DNA of 64,000 nt from Dreissena polymorpha (GCF_020536995.1 NC_068359.1:102398384-102462383); one strand, 5' to 3'. Counted from the stretch's first letter, positions 1-12,768 are shown. Numbers and translations are program-made. The notes: a model not told the origin generated them from the sequence alone.

Positions 1-2110
1 CGTGTGTATCTGAGTGGTAAAGGGCAAGTGTGTATCTGAGTGGTAAAGGCAAGTGTGTATCTGAGTGGTAAAAGGGCAAGTGTGTTACTGAGTGGTAAAA
101 GGCAAGTGTGAATCTGAGTGGTAAAAGGCAAGTGTGTATCTGAGTGGTAAAAGACAAGTGTGTATCAGAATGGTTAAAGGCAAGTGTGTATCTGAGTGGT
201 AAAAGGCAAGTGTGTATCTGAGTGGTAAAAGGGCAAGTGTGTGTCTGAGTGGTAAAAGGCAAGTGTGTTACTGAGTGGTAAAAGGGCAAGTGTGTGTCTG
301 AGTGGTAAAAGGGCAAGTGTGTATCTAAGTGGTAAAAGGCAAGTGTGTATCTGAGTGGTAAAAGGCAAGTGTGTATCTGAGTGGTAAAAGGGCAAGTGTG
401 TATCTGAGTGATAAAAGGCAAGTGTGTATCTGAGTGGTAAAAGGCAAGTGTGTATCAGAATGGTTAAAGGCAAGTGTGTATCTGAGTGGTAAAAGGCAAG
501 TGTGTATCTGAGTGGTAAAAGGGCAAGTGTGTGTCTGAGTGGTAAAAGGCAAGTGTGTTACTGAGTGGTAAAAGGGCAAGTGTGTGTCTGAGTGGTAAAA
601 GGGCAAGTGTGTATCTAAGTGGTAAAAGGCAAGTGTGTATCTGAGTGGTAAAGGGCAAGTGTGTATCTGAGTGGTAAAGAGCAAGTGTGTATCTGAGTGG
701 TAAAAGGCAAGTGTGCATCTGAGTGGTAAAAGGCAAGTGTGTATCTGAGTGATAAAAGGCAAGTGTGTATCTGAGTGGTAAAAGGCAAGTGTGTATCTGA
801 GTGGTAAAAAGGCAAGTGTGTTACTGAGTGGTAAAAGGCAAGTGTGTATCTGAGTGGTAAAGGGCAAGTGTGTATCTGAGTGGTAAAAGGCAAGTGTGTT
901 ACTGAGTGGTAAAGGCAAGTGTGTTACTGAGTGGTAAAAGGCAAGTGTGTATATGAGTGGTAAAGGGCAAGTGTGAATCTGAGTGGTAAAAGGCAAGTGT
1001 GAATCTGAGTGGTAAAATGCAAGTGTGTATCTGAGTGATAAAGGGCAAGTGTGTATCTAAGTGGTAAAGGGCAAGTGTGTGTCTGAGAGGTAAAAGGCAA
1101 GTGTGTATCTGAGTGGTAAAAGGCAAGTGTGTATCTGAGTGGTAAAAGGGCAAGTGTGTATCTGAGTGATAAAAGGCAAGTGTGAATCTGAGTGGTAAAA
1201 GGCAAGTGTGTATCTGAGTGGTTAAGGGCAAGTGTGTATCTGAGTGGTAAAAGGCAAGTGTGTATCTGAGTGGTAAAAGGCAAGTGTGTATCTGAGTGGT
1301 AAAGGGCAAGTGTGTATCTGAGTGGTAAAAGGCAAGTGTGTTACTGAGTGGTAAAAGGCAAGTGTGTTACTGAGTGGTAAAAGGCAAGTGTGTATATGAG
1401 TGGTAAAGGGCAAGTGTGAATCTGAGTGGTAAAAGGCAAGTGTGAATCTGAGTGGTAAAATGCAAGTGTGTATCTGAGTGGTAAAGGGCAAGTGTGTATC
1501 TAAGTGGTAAAGGGCAAGTGTGTGTCTGAGAGGTAAAAGGCAAGTGTGTATCTGAGTGGTAAAAGGCAAGTGTGTATCTGAGTGGTAAAAGGGCAAGTGT
1601 GTATCTGAGTGATAAAAGGCAAGTGTGAATCTGAGTGGTAAAAGGCAAGTGTGTATCTGAGTGGTAAAAGGCAAGTGTGTATCTGAGTGGTAAAAGGCAA
1701 GTGTGTATCTGAGTGGTAAAAGGCAAGTGTGCATCTGAGTGGTAAAAGGCAAGTGTGTTTCTGAGTGTTAAAAGGCAAGTGTGTGTCTGAGTGGTAAAAG
1801 GCAAGTGTGTATCTAAGTGGTAAAGGGCAAGTGTGCATCTGAGTGGTAAAAGGCAAGTGTGCATCTGAGTGGTAATAGGCAAGTGTGTATCTGAGTGGTA
1901 AAAGGCAAGTGTGTATCTGAGTGGTAAAAGGCAAGTGTGTGTCTGAGTGGTAAAGGGCAAGTGTGTATCTGAGTAGTAAAAGGCAAGTGTGTATCTGAGT
2001 GGTAAAAGGCAAGTGTGTGTCTGAGTGGTAAAAGGCAAGTGTGTATCTGAGTGGTAAAGGCAAGCGTGTATCTGAGTGGAAAAGGGCAAGTGTGTTACTG
2101 AGTGGTAAAG
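1..2110. repeat. 26-bp minisatellite array
   Basis: About 80 head-to-tail copies of a 26 bp unit whose core is 'aagtgtgtatctgagtgg' followed by 'taaaaggc'. Units of 25 or 27 bp arise from gain or loss of an A or G in the 'taaaagg' run. Common variants are 'gtta', 'gaatc', 'gcatc' and 'gtgtc' in place of 'gtatc'. Blocks of several variant units recur in the same order, for example near 174-330 and 465-620, and near 899-1160 and 1340-1620, so the array has grown by duplicating multi-unit blocks. It begins before the window and ends at 2110, about 35 bp from the donor of the SPRY-gene exon at 2147-2268, so it lies in that gene's intron. The long open frames through it are a side effect of the repeat. 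Confidence 0.97.
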
Positions 2111-2146
2111 GGTTAAGCAAAGTTTAAGAGCCTGATTTCCACTTAC

Positions 2147-5100
2147 TGCCCGTTGTCCGCATGGTAACCGACAGTGCCTGGTAACCAACCTATGAAAACT
2201 TCTTTGGTCGTCACGTCAGGTTCACTGATGCCTATTCCAAACAACCTTCCATCATCCATCTCCATCACCTGAATATTGATAATTAAACACAAAATTTGAC
2301 AATTGGAGTTGAATTTTTTAATACAATTGTCCCTTTAAAAACATTTGTCATGAAATTTGAAAAACAAAAGTTAGAACACTAAAAACTTTATGCTGTAGTG
2401 GCTTGCTGTATCTGTCTTTTTAATGTCCTGGGTCTTCAGAATTTTTGAAATTCATTCATTGCTGTAGAAATGTTAACTCATGACAAAAATACGAGGTTAG
2501 ATTTCCCAAATATGAACTTTGACATTGAGTTATGACCTTGACCTCAGACTAAGTGACCTGTTTGTTCATGTGCAGCGAACCACTTCATCATGCCGATCAC
2601 TTTGCAATACCACCAAAATTAAAAAATCCATATCCATAGGCAAAATAAGAATATTTGAGCATTGACCTTAAATATTGACCTTTGCTATAGGGGGCCTGGG
2701 TCTTTAATTGACACTCAGACTCATTGTGCTTATGATTTCTAAGGTTGTATTTTTGGCAAGAAAGGTAAAAACATTCATTTTGGACAAGGTTATGATGTGC
2801 TAAAAGTGTAAGGGGTTCACTTCTCATGTTTGGCCTGGTCATACAAGAGACTTTATGCTATAAACGTTAGATGCCATTACACCCTCTAGGGTATACAAAT
2901 AATTTGACCCATTTTTTACAAAGATCCAATAAAGCCACTTGACGGCCGATTGAATAAATCCCATACCTTTAGTATTAGTATTAACTATCTTCCTTAAACC
3001 TAGTAGTCCTGCTCTGTGAAAAGGAGGTTTAATGCATCGGCCTGAAGTGTCATCCCAGATTAGCCTGTGCAGTCAGCACACCCTAATCAGGGACAACACT
3101 TTCCGCTTTTATTTTATTTTTTGTTTACAGATAGACTCTTTTTGAAGAAAATCTCATTTAAGGGGAGAGAAATATAATACTGGAATGTATTTTACTATAA
3201 GAACATCCCACTTTATAGAATATTCTTTGTTTTAGACTAAAGACTAACATCCGGTTTGTGGATAAGAGCCTATATTTCACTAAGAATCATCCAACACATT
3301 GGCCCAAGCCCAAGCTTAGCGATTTGATACAAGTTCTCAGAACATTGGCCCAAGCCCAAGCTTAGCGATTTGATACAAGTTCTCAGAACATTGGCCCAAG
3401 CCCAAGCTTAGCGATTTGATACAAGTTCTCAGAACATTGGCCCAAGCCCAAGTTTAGCGATTTGATACAAGTTCTCAGAACATTGGCCCAAGCCCAAGTT
3501 TAGCGATTTGATACAAGTTCTCAGAACATTGGCCCAAGCCCAAGCTTAGCGATTTGATACAAGTTCTCAGAACATTGGCCCAAGCCCAAGCTTAGCGATT
3601 TGATACAAGTTCTCAGAACATTGGCCCAAGCCCAAGCTTAGCGATTTGATACAAGTTCTCAGAACATTGGCCCAAGCCCAAGCTTAGCGATTTGATACAA
3701 GTTCTCAGAACATTGGCCCAAGCCCAAGCTTACCGATTTGATACAAGTTCTCAGAACATTGGCCCAAGCCCAAGCTTAGCGATTTGATACAAGTTCTCAG
3801 AACATTGGCCCAAGCCCAAGCTTACCGATTTGATACAAGTTCTCAGAACATTGGCCCAAGCCCAAGCTTAGCGATTTGATACAAGTTCTCAGAACATTGG
3901 CCCAAGCCCAAGCTTAGCGATTTGATACAAGTTCTCAGAACATTGGCCCAAGCCCAAGTTTAGCGATTTGATACAAGTTCTCAGAACATTGGCCCAAGCC
4001 CAAGCTTAGCGATTTGATACAAGTTCTCAGAACATTGGCCCAAGCCCAAGTTTACCGATTTGATACAAGTTCTCAGAACATTGGCCCAAGCCCAAGCTTA
4101 GCGATTTGATACAAGTTCTCAGAACATTGGCCCAAGCCCAAGTTTACCGATTTGATACAAGTTCTCAGAACATTGGCCCAAGCCCAAGTTTAGCGATTTG
4201 ATACAAGTTCTCAGAACATTGGCCCAAGCCCAAGCTTAGCGATTTGATACAAGTTCTCAGAACATTGGCCCAAGCCCAAGCTTACCGATTTGATACAAGT
4301 TCTCAGAACATTGGCCCAAGCCCAAGCTTACCGATTTGATACAAGTTCTCAGAACATTGGCCCAAGCCCAAGTTTAGCGATTTGATACAAGTTCTCAGAA
4401 CATTGGCCCAAGCCCAAGCTTAGCGATTTGATACAAGTTCTCAGAACATTGGCCCAAGCCCAAGCTTAGCGATTTGATACAAGTTCTCAGAACATTGGCC
4501 CAAGCCCAAGCTTAGCGATTTGATACAAGTTCTCAGAACATTGGCCCAAGCCCAAGCTTACCGATTTGATACAAGTTCTCAGAACATTGGCCCAAGCCCA
4601 AGTTTAGCGATTTGATACAAGTTCTCAGAACATTGGCCCAAGCCCAAGCTTAGCGATTTGATACAAGTTCTCAGAACATTGGCCCAAGCCCAAGTTTAGC
4701 GATTTGATACAAGTTCTCAGAACATTGGCCCAAGCCCAAGTTTACCGATTTGATACAAGTTCTCAGAACATTGGCCCAAGCCCAAGCTTAGCGATTTGAT
4801 ACAAGTTCTCAGAACATTGGCCCAAGCCCAAGCTTAGCGATTTGATACAAGTTCTCAGAACATTGGCCCAAGCCCAAGTTTAGCGATTTGATACAAGTTC
4901 TCAGAACATTGGCCCAAGCCCAAGTTTACCGATTTGATACAAGTTCTCAGAACATTGGCCCAAGCCCAAGCTTACCGATTTGATACAAGTTCTCAGAACA
5001 TTGGCCCAAGCCCAAGCTTAGCGATTTGATACAAGTTCTCAGAACATTGGCCCAAGCCCAAGCTTAGCGATTTGATACAAGTTCTCAGAACATTGGCCCA

Positions 5101-8100
5101 AGCCCAAGTTTAGCGATTTGATACAAGTTCTCAGAACATTGGCCCAAGCCCAAGTTTACCGATTTGATACAAGTTCTCAGAACATTGGCCCAAGCCCAAG
5201 CTTAGCGATTTGATACAAGTTCTCAGAACATTGGCCCAAGCCCAAGCTTAGCGATTTGATACAAGTTCTCAGAACATTGGCCCAAGCCCAAGCTTAGCGA
5301 TTTGATACAAGTTCTCAGAAACTGCAATGCAAGAGTGTAAAGTGTCGTCCCACCCCTTGTCAAATAAAAACGCACTTTTTACCAAAACACACATTTAGCG
5401 CACTTAAAAGTGCGTTAATTGTGTGTTTTTTGTTACTATGTGCGTTTTCAGTGTTCAAAAGTGCATTTAAGTGCGCTTTTTGTGCCTTTTTTCTTTTCAA
5501 GTGCGTTATTTTATTGAAAAAGTGCGTTTTTTGTGTGTTTTCTTCATCTGTAAGTGCGCTTTTGAGTGTAGATGTGAGCAAAATGTGTGTTTTTTATCTA
5601 AGAAGTGCGTCTTTTATTTAGGAAGTGCGTTTTTGTGTGTTTTCTTCATCTGTAAGTGCGCTTTTGAGTGTAGATATGAGAAAAATGTGTGTTTTTTATC
5701 AAGAAGTGCGTCTTTTATTTAGGAAGTGCGTCTTTTATCTAAGAAGTGTGTTTTAAGGTTTACAGATGTGGGTTTTTTCTCACAAAAGTGCGTTTTTCTA
5801 TTTTGATGTGCGTCTTTTTTAAGCATAAGTTAGTTTTTTATTTCATAAGTGCGTTTTTATCATATTATCTGTTTTAAACGGATGTATCTAAAAAGACACA
5901 TGTTTAACACACTTCTCAAAAAGTGCGTCTTTAACAACCGTTTAGCAAATGTTGTACAGAAATTGAACAAGAAACAAAATTGTTGCAGGCTCTAACAATT
6001 TATTTACATCAAATGAATAAACATAGACATATATCTCAGTAACCTGTAATAATATAAGGGGCAGTTTGAATAATTACTGGTTGTCCATATTAACCTGTTT
6101 AATGTTTACATACTTTATCATACAATTTCAATGCATACCCTATTGCTTACGTTTTAATCTCAAACATTTCTAAAAATTTCCACCTAAATCAGACTGTGTG
6201 TTACTAATTAAAAATATTGAAAGTGTCAAAAGTATTATGTGGGCTTGATAGTATCAATTATATTTCCTCAACATAAATAAGTATTTGAACTTTCTTATAC
6301 TGATATTTATACCCTAATACAATTAATGTCTACCACATTTACCATAAACATACATTTTAAAAGGCAATTAAAATAATATTTAAACTATTAATATTATTTG
6401 CTAAAACCATTCAGCATGTTATATTTAAATATTTACAATTAAATATAATGTGTTAAGGGTGCTGTGTATTATTCAATAAATATTTTGGTGTTGAAATGAC
6501 TGCCTTATCAGTATTTCTCAAATTATGCAATTTTTGGCTTAGACACAGCATGGAATCAGATAAGAGAATAGCCAGTCCCTATCAGTCCTCCATCTAAGCC
6601 TAACTAAGGGGTGTTGATATACTTTTGATTTGTTCAGGCACCATCTATTTGAGAACCACAGATAGGAAGTTATTTTTTGAAAACAAGCAGCATCAGCAAC
6701 TGACTTTAAGCTAGAATTAAGTGTCTTGAAATACTTTCAGCATGAAGTATTGTGTGATGAAAAAATGTGTATTTACTACAATGTGTAAATCAACAATAAG
6801 TTTGTTGCAAAGGAGATTAAAAGTGGGTGGTTAAAGACATATAAAGTCATATGGTCTAGTTCAACAACTGCCTGTATTTTTGGAATACTGAAGAACAGTC
6901 TGTTGTAACAGGTTCGTATTTTCAATTCTGCATCCCTTTTTTATTTAGTTTATTGAATTAATTATGATCATTATCATATTTATGTATTGTCACTGGGAAA
7001 TGTAAATGGATGAGTAAATGTAATGCAATTTTAAAGAAAAACAACACCATTTGAATTATTATGGCTGTATTTTATGGTTATTGTCATCTTAAAGTTATTT
7101 ATACCTATTTTTGGTCATTAATGAACAGATTTTTCCCCCATATTAAATGAGAACTTTTAAATTTAAAGGTTAAACCCCATGGTGACCGTGAAATTTACAT
7201 TGATCAGAAGATCCTTTGGAAAGAATGTGCATCATCGCATCGCCTGCCAAAAAGGGAGCAAAAGAGAGACTACCTGATGTATGGACTTGAATACCAGGTT
7301 TTACCCTGCACAAGCTGGCCGACATGAGGAGAACAGGAGTGGGAAAACCGCGCCCTCTCCTTGACCAAGAAAAGCTGGATTTGTTTAGAGGTAAAACTAT
7401 ACAGGGTACTGGTTATTGCATTTTAAAGGTGTCACACTTCTGACCTGTCTACACAGCAAAATGAGACCACGTATCTTGGTACATTTTCGAACAGTATTTT
7501 CTATCAAACGTATTTATTTATGAAAAGCGTTATGTCACATGTGATCAGGGGATTAAAATTGCAAAATAAACAACCAAAAACAACAAGCAAACAAACTAGT
7601 TTTGATATAAATTTATAATTTTTATAGCAACAAGATTACATGTACCATAACAGCAATATTCAACACTTACATTATAAAATATCTTTCAGGACCTGATCAA
7701 ATGAGATCATGCATGAGACGCATCGCGCAAAGGCCATGACAGTATAATAGTTGCAAAGAAGTTTGACCGGCTGGTGGCAGACTTTGAGAGAAAGATGAGA
7801 GTTGCACTCCGCCGCCTCAAAGAAATGCTGACAGGCCTTGATTGATATGCATCTTTCTTATGTGTATAGCTGTTCGTGTGTATATACTGTACATGTTATT
7901 ATAGTATGCTATTATTTTTTGTTTATTTATAATCAAATTATGTTTATATTTATTTCATCAAATTGCCATTGATATTTAATTACTCATGTATGTTAAAAAT
8001 GTTGGTGTACATTAAAGTATAAAATTGACTTATCTTGTAATTATTAAAATACACAAATATATATGTTTATATAATTATTGGTTTTTATTGCATATCTGAA

Positions 8101-10792
8101 TTTAAAAAAACTTTTAACAGCATATAATTAAATCAACTGTTAAGGCAAAAGATGCACCTTTAACGCACATGTGTGCTTTTTGTGAGTGCGTTTTTTGCTG
8201 CCATTCATGTGCGTAAATTGTGCGTTTTGTGTGGGTTATAACTGCGCTTAATGTGCGTTAAATTTGCGCTTTTTGTGAGTTAAATGTGTGCTTTTTTATT
8301 TAAAAAGCGCACATTTAACGCACATAAAAGCGCACGTTAACACACATGTGCGCTTTTATGTGGGTTATAACTGCGCTTTTCGTGAGTTAAATGTGCGCTT
8401 TTTAAATAAAAAAGCGCACATTTAACTCACAAAAAGCGCACATTTAACGCACTTAAAAGCGCACATTTTACACACATAAATGGCAGTCAAAAATGCACTT
8501 ATAAAAAGTGCACGTTTAACGCACATTTAACGCACATAAAAGCGCACATTTAACACACATGTGCGCTTTTATGTGGGTTATAACTGCGCTTTTTGTGAGT
8601 TAAATGTGCGCTTTTTAAATAAAAAAAAGCGCACATTTAACTCACAAAAAGCGCACATTTAACGCACTTAAAAGCGCACATTTTACACACATAAATGGTA
8701 GTCAAAAACGCACTTATATAAAGAGCGCACGTTTAACGCACATAAAGCGCACATTGAACACACTTATAAAAGCGCACGTTTAGCGCACATAAAGCGCACA
8801 TTTATCCACAAAAAGCGCACATTTTCTTGTTTGTTTGTTTTTGTTAAAATCTCACTCGGTAAGAAAAAGCGCACAAAAAACGCAGTGCCAATACCGCCAC
8901 GTTTAACACACGCAAAACGTACTTAAAACGTACATTTCACACACTTTTTTGAGAAGGGACATTAGACTGTGCAGTCCACACAGGCTTATTAAGAATGACA
9001 CTTTCCGCTGTTGTGGATTTTTTGCTTAAAAAAAGTATTTTCTCAACAAAAATGAAGTGTAGGCAGAGAGTGTTTCCCCTTATCTAGTGGACTGGTTCCC
9101 CTTATCTAGTGGACTGGTTCCCCTTATCTAGTGGACTGAGCAGGCTAATCTAGGGCAACACGTTACACACATGCATTAAGCCCAGTTTTTCCCAGAACAT
9201 GGCACATTTATAAACACACATACCTTGACGGAAAATTCCAGCAACTCCCTATTGAATGGTGTCTTGCTTATGAAGTGCCCAAAGTACGTTGTTGACCCAC
9301 TTTCCTTGTCCACGTTGGTCCTACAAATATGTATCCTTACCCTGATTGTTTGGCATTACAGCAAACTCAATATTTTATATTATTATAGTCACTTTTATTT
9401 ACAATGCTAAACTCCTATAGGCCATCGTGACATAGAAATACTGTCAGACCCAGCGGGAAAAAAATTAATGTCCAAAAAATACTGTCGCCCGCTAAAAAAA
9501 TACTGTCGCCCCCCTTCCTTAGCAATCAATTGCGGAATGGTAAAAAATAATACTGTCCAATACGCGCATTCGCAGTACGCAGTTTTGCTTTTGGCTGTAA
9601 AGAGACAACAAATCTGTCAATCTGACGTAAATTGTAAAAAAAAGTTCTTATCAAGATCCAGTGAGTAACACGCAGCGCACATTGTTCATGTTTGAATAGT
9701 TTTTTCGGTATAATAAAAAAATATTACATGTCTGACAGGGTGACAGTAAATTAGTCAAATTTTGGAAAAATATGTCAACATTGGCTTCACCTCAGTTAAC
9801 AGTATTTCCTCAAGTTGACAAATTTTCTATCACCTGTCAGACATGTAAAATGTATATACTACTGCGTTCAGACAACAAAAATATAAGATGCGCTCTGGGA
9901 AAATGGAGTTTAATGCATGTGAAAAAGTGTCGTTCCTGATTAGCCTGTGCAGTCTATACAAGCTAATCAGGGACAAAACTGTCCACTTGAATGGTGTTTT
10001 TCTATTAAAGGAAGTCAATTCTAAGGGAATATAAAGTTATGGCAGAAAGCGACAAAGTGTCGTCCCTGGTTAGCCTCTGCAGACTGCACATGCAAGCATG
10101 AGACAATTTACGCACATGCATTAAGCCCTTTTCCTTACAGGGCATCTCCTAAAATCAGTACTTCCTCAACATGTCATCTTACATGCTGGATAGTTAGACA
10201 TTAACACACGGCAATGATGGGCGGGACGTCTATAATGGGCCTGATGCAGCAGCAACATAACCGCCAGATAGCCTTTGACCTGAGGGCCATTATGAGGCTA
10301 GGGCCAATTATAGATGTCCGGCCCCAGCTAAGTAGTGTGTTATAGATTATATGACATATCATACTATTTTGTTCCTTAACTGAAATTGATTATAGTACCA
10401 GCTTTATGTACTTTTATTTTCATTCAATTGATTATGAAAGTAATACGCACACTTTCTACTTTATGATATTTTCTGTCTTAAGAAAGTATCTTCTTAGCAA
10501 AATCAAGTTCAGACGGAAAGTGTTGTCCCTGATTAGCCTCTTCTGACTGCACAGGCTAATCTGGGACAATACTTTACGCACATGGATTAAACCCCCCTTT
10601 TCAAAGAACACGTCCCATATACATGTAAAGACTAGTTTGTGCTCAGTGTAATACAGTACATATGACACCACAAACAGGATTAAACAACGTGTTGTCAATC
10701 CTAGAAATCACTTACTTATAAATGATTTGTCCGTCGTCCATCACATTGCAATAATGAGCCCGTCCCAGCGTTATCTTGTTCCTTAATGGAGC
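2147..10792 (-). CDS. SPRY-domain protein, three internal exons (partial gene)
   Basis: Three exons on the minus strand fit together in phase: 10716-10792, 9224-9320 and 2147-2268. Each has an AG acceptor and a GT donor (GTAAGT, GTATGT, GTAAGT). They encode about 97 residues, including GRAHYCNVMDDGQIIY, then TTYFGHFISK, LLEFSVKVMEMDDGRLFGIG, and GWLPGTVGYHADNG. This is the SPRY fold pattern: an ordinary beta strand, the 'FEV.I.' strand, 'GIG', and the 'GW....VGYHADDG' strand. From memory the closest match is the first SPRY domain of SPRYD3, which has GWLPDSVAYHADDG; I do not assign a symbol. SPRY domains bind protein partners and the role here is unknown. The start exon and the rest of the C-terminal part are not in view: the gene runs left past the minisatellite, and its 5' exons must lie beyond 10.8 kb or in or past the assembly gap. 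The 6.96 kb intron between the last two exons holds a satellite array and a 3.6 kb transposon. Confidence 0.8.
3008..3170. mobile_element. Half copy of the palindromic 'attagcctgtgcag' MITE (family P)
   Basis: Contains 'cccagattagcctgtgcag', then 'ctaatcagggacaacac' and 'tttccgctttt', the left half and centre of the palindromic element seen complete at 41146-41417. The right half is degraded. It sits in the SPRY-gene intron. Confidence 0.75.
3297..5320. repeat. 46-bp satellite array, about 44 copies
   Basis: Forty-four near-identical copies of a 46 bp unit made of 'aacattggcccaagcccaag', 'cttagcgatttgatac' and 'aagttctcag'. By eye, almost all differences fall at two sites: c/t in 'aag[c/t]tta' and g/c in 'tta[g/c]cg'. 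The c form creates a HindIII site (aagctt). The unit contains the small palindrome gttctcagaac. There are no spacers, so this is not a CRISPR array. Such low divergence means recent expansion or strong homogenisation. It lies inside the intron between the SPRY-gene exons at 2147-2268 and 9224-9320. Confidence 0.98.
5354..8958. mobile_element. 3.6-kb TIR transposon with word-packed ends (element A)
   Basis: The ends are inverted: 'cccttgtcaaataaaaacgc' at the left, and the right end read in reverse begins 'cccttctcaaaaaagtgtgt'. The first ~600 bp (5370-5950) repeat the word 'aagtgcgttttt' dozens of times. The last ~800 bp (8150-8950) repeat 'aaaagcgcacatttaacgca' in both orientations, forming large inverted repeats. 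The middle (about 5950-8100) is AT-rich and includes two short stretches that look protein-coding on the plus strand near 7296-7390 and 7740-7845. No transposase is evident, so it is probably non-autonomous. Subterminal repeated words are known in CACTA-type and some other DNA transposons, but these TIRs are not CACTA; I leave the superfamily open. Confidence 0.75.
8959..9204. mobile_element. Palindromic MITE, family P copy, next to a SPRY exon
   Basis: Starts in 'gactgtgcagtccacacagg' and ends 'catgcattaagcccag', then 'tttttcccagaacatgg', the family's right terminus. It carries an internal triplication of the 22 bp unit 'ccccttatctagtggactgg' plus 'tt' at about 9076-9138. Its end lies about 20 bp from the donor of the SPRY-gene exon at 9224. 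Confidence 0.8.
9888..10142. mobile_element. Palindromic MITE, family P copy
   Basis: Two arms are visible: 'gtcgttcctgattagcctgt' near 9930 and 'gtcgtccctggttagcctct' near 10056, with the family's centre ('ttctattaaaggaagtc') between them and 'catgcattaagccc' at the right end. It lies in the SPRY-gene intron between 9320 and 10716. Confidence 0.8.
10475..10612. mobile_element. Half copy of palindromic MITE, family P
   Basis: Contains 'aagtatcttcttagcaaaat', 'cggaaagtgttgtccctgat' and 'ctgcacaggctaatctggga', which is the right half of the family. It ends about 105 bp from the donor of the SPRY exon at 10716. Confidence 0.75.
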
Positions 10793-10815
10793 CTGCAAAA
10801 TACATGATGATACAA

Positions 10816-11188
10816 GTAAACTTATGTTACATGTTATCTTAGTTCTTTACATTAAAAACCAAGTAAACAACATGTCACATGTTAACTTAGTTATTTACAT
10901 TAAAACCAAGTAAACAAACATGTTACATGTAATCTTAGTTCTTTACATTAACACCAAGTAAACAACATGTAACAAGTAATCTTAGTTCTTTACATTAAAA
11001 CCAAGTAAACAACATGTTACATGCTATCTTAGTTCTTTACATTAAAACCAAGTAAACAACATGTTACATGTTATCTTAGTTCTTTACATTAAAACCATGT
11101 AAACAACATGTAACAAGTAATCTTAGTTCTTTACATTTAAACAAAGTAAACAACATGTTACATGCTATCTTAGTTCCATACATTTAAA
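10816..11188. repeat. 47-bp tandem repeat, 8 copies
   Basis: Eight consecutive copies of about 47 bp, each with 'aagtaaacaacatgttacat' followed by a 'tatcttagttctttacatt' stretch and 'aaaacc'. The copies differ by several bases, so this array is older than the 46 bp satellite. It begins 24 bp upstream of the acceptor of the SPRY exon at 10716-10792. Confidence 0.95.
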
Positions 11189-11208
11189 CGGACTGCCCTT
11201 CTCAAAAT

Positions 11209-12768
11209 AAAATACACTTTTTTAACAAAATACGCTTTAAAAAGTGTATTTTTTCTGCATTTTTTACCGAAAAAGTGTATTTTTTTTCTGCATTTTTTTT
11301 CATAATTAAGTGCACTAAGTGCATTTTTTTCTGTATTTTCATTATCTTTAAGTGTATTTTACTGTACTTTAAGTGTATCTTCTGTAGACAAAGTGCATCT
11401 TTTTATGCCATACTGGCATTTTTTCAATGAAGTGCATTTTTTGTGCCTATTAGTGTATCTTCTGATTTGCAAAAAAAAAATTCTTTCTGTACAAGTGTAG
11501 TTTTTGTGCATCTTCATAAAAAGAGCAACACTATAGCAAATAACTGAAGTTAAAGGACAGAAATATAGTGTTTAATAGGAGAATTGTACTGAATTCTTTT
11601 TATCTTCACATGATGTTTATGGTATTATTATAACAATTTGTCTGCTCATAAATATGTGAATCAGTAGAGCAGCTTTTTAAAGGGAAAAGTACAACTAAAT
11701 CAGGCTGTGGGTAAATAATTAAAAATATTGAAAGTGTCAAAAAAATATGTGGGCTTGCCAGAATCAATTATATCTTCACAACATAAAAAACAAGTATTTG
11801 AACTTTCTTACACTGATATTTAACCCCAATTCAATTAATATTATGTCTACCACATTGACTATTAACATACATTTTAAAAGACAATTTAAATAATATTTAT
11901 AATATTATATTTATTTCCTAACACCATGTCAGTATGTTATATTGAAATATTCACAATTAAATATAATATGCTAAGTGTGCTGTGTATTATTCAATAAATA
12001 TTCAGATAAGATCAGGATCAGATAAGAGATCAATTAGCATCATAACACTACTCCCTATCAGTGCTTCATCTAGCCAAAACAAGGGGTGTTTATAGAATTT
12101 GATTGGTTCTGGGACCATCTATTTGAAAACAAACCACTTTTGATTGGTTGGAGCACAGCAAGTTATTTGGAGCACAGGAAGTTATTTTTGTAAACAATTT
12201 GGTTTCAGCAACTTAAATTGAGCTAAATTTTTAGGTATAATTCATCAACATTAATTCTAGTGTCAAATGTCTTGAAATTCTTTCAGCACATTAACTATTG
12301 TGTGATGAAAACAATGTGTGTTTACTACAATGTGTAAATCAACAATAAGTTTGTTGCAAAGAAGATTCAAAGTGGGTGGTTAAAGTGATCAACAACTGCC
12401 GTTTTTGTTTTTTTGGAATGCTGAAGAACAGCTGTAACAGGTTTGTATTTTCATTTCTGCATCTCTTTTTAATTAAATTAATTATGATCATTATCATATT
12501 TATGTATTGTCACTGGGAAATGTAACTGGATGAGTAAATGTAATGCAATTTTAAGGAAAAAAACACCATTTGAATTATTATAACTGTATTTTATGGTTAT
12601 TGTCATCTTAAACAGATTTCTTTCCCCCATATTTAATCAGAACTTTAATATTTTATATTTGAAGGTTAAACCCCAAGGTGAAATTTACATTGATCGGAAG
12701 ATCCATTGCACAGAATGTGCATCATCGCCTGCCAAAAAAGGGAGCAAAAAGGGGACTACCTGATGTAT
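11209..12768. mobile_element. Relative of element A with different end words (element B, truncated)
   Basis: Begins 'cccttctcaaaataaaatac', matching the TIR of element A. Its first ~330 bp repeat 'aagtgtattttt' and 'aagtgcattttt', where element A repeats 'aagtgcgttttt'. From about 11640 to 12768 it aligns closely with 6040-7282 of element A, with shared stretches such as 'ttgtgtgatgaaaa' and 'aatatattcaataaatatt'-like tracts. It stops abruptly in 'gactacctgatgtatg', where a hAT-like end begins; the right part is not found further on. Confidence 0.75.

Noticed and set aside
174-2188. Several 90-270 codon open frames with HTCLLPLRYTLAFYHS-like repeats
   Set aside because: Pure translation of the 26 bp minisatellite. 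Only the last ~40 bp of the longest frame overlap the real SPRY exon, which is read differently.
3297-5320. CRISPR-like regular repeats
   Set aside because: Units follow each other directly with no unique spacers, in an intron of an animal gene.
5360-5722. Open frames rich in CVF/CAF on both strands
   Set aside because: Read-through of the repeated word aagtgcgttttt in a transposon end.
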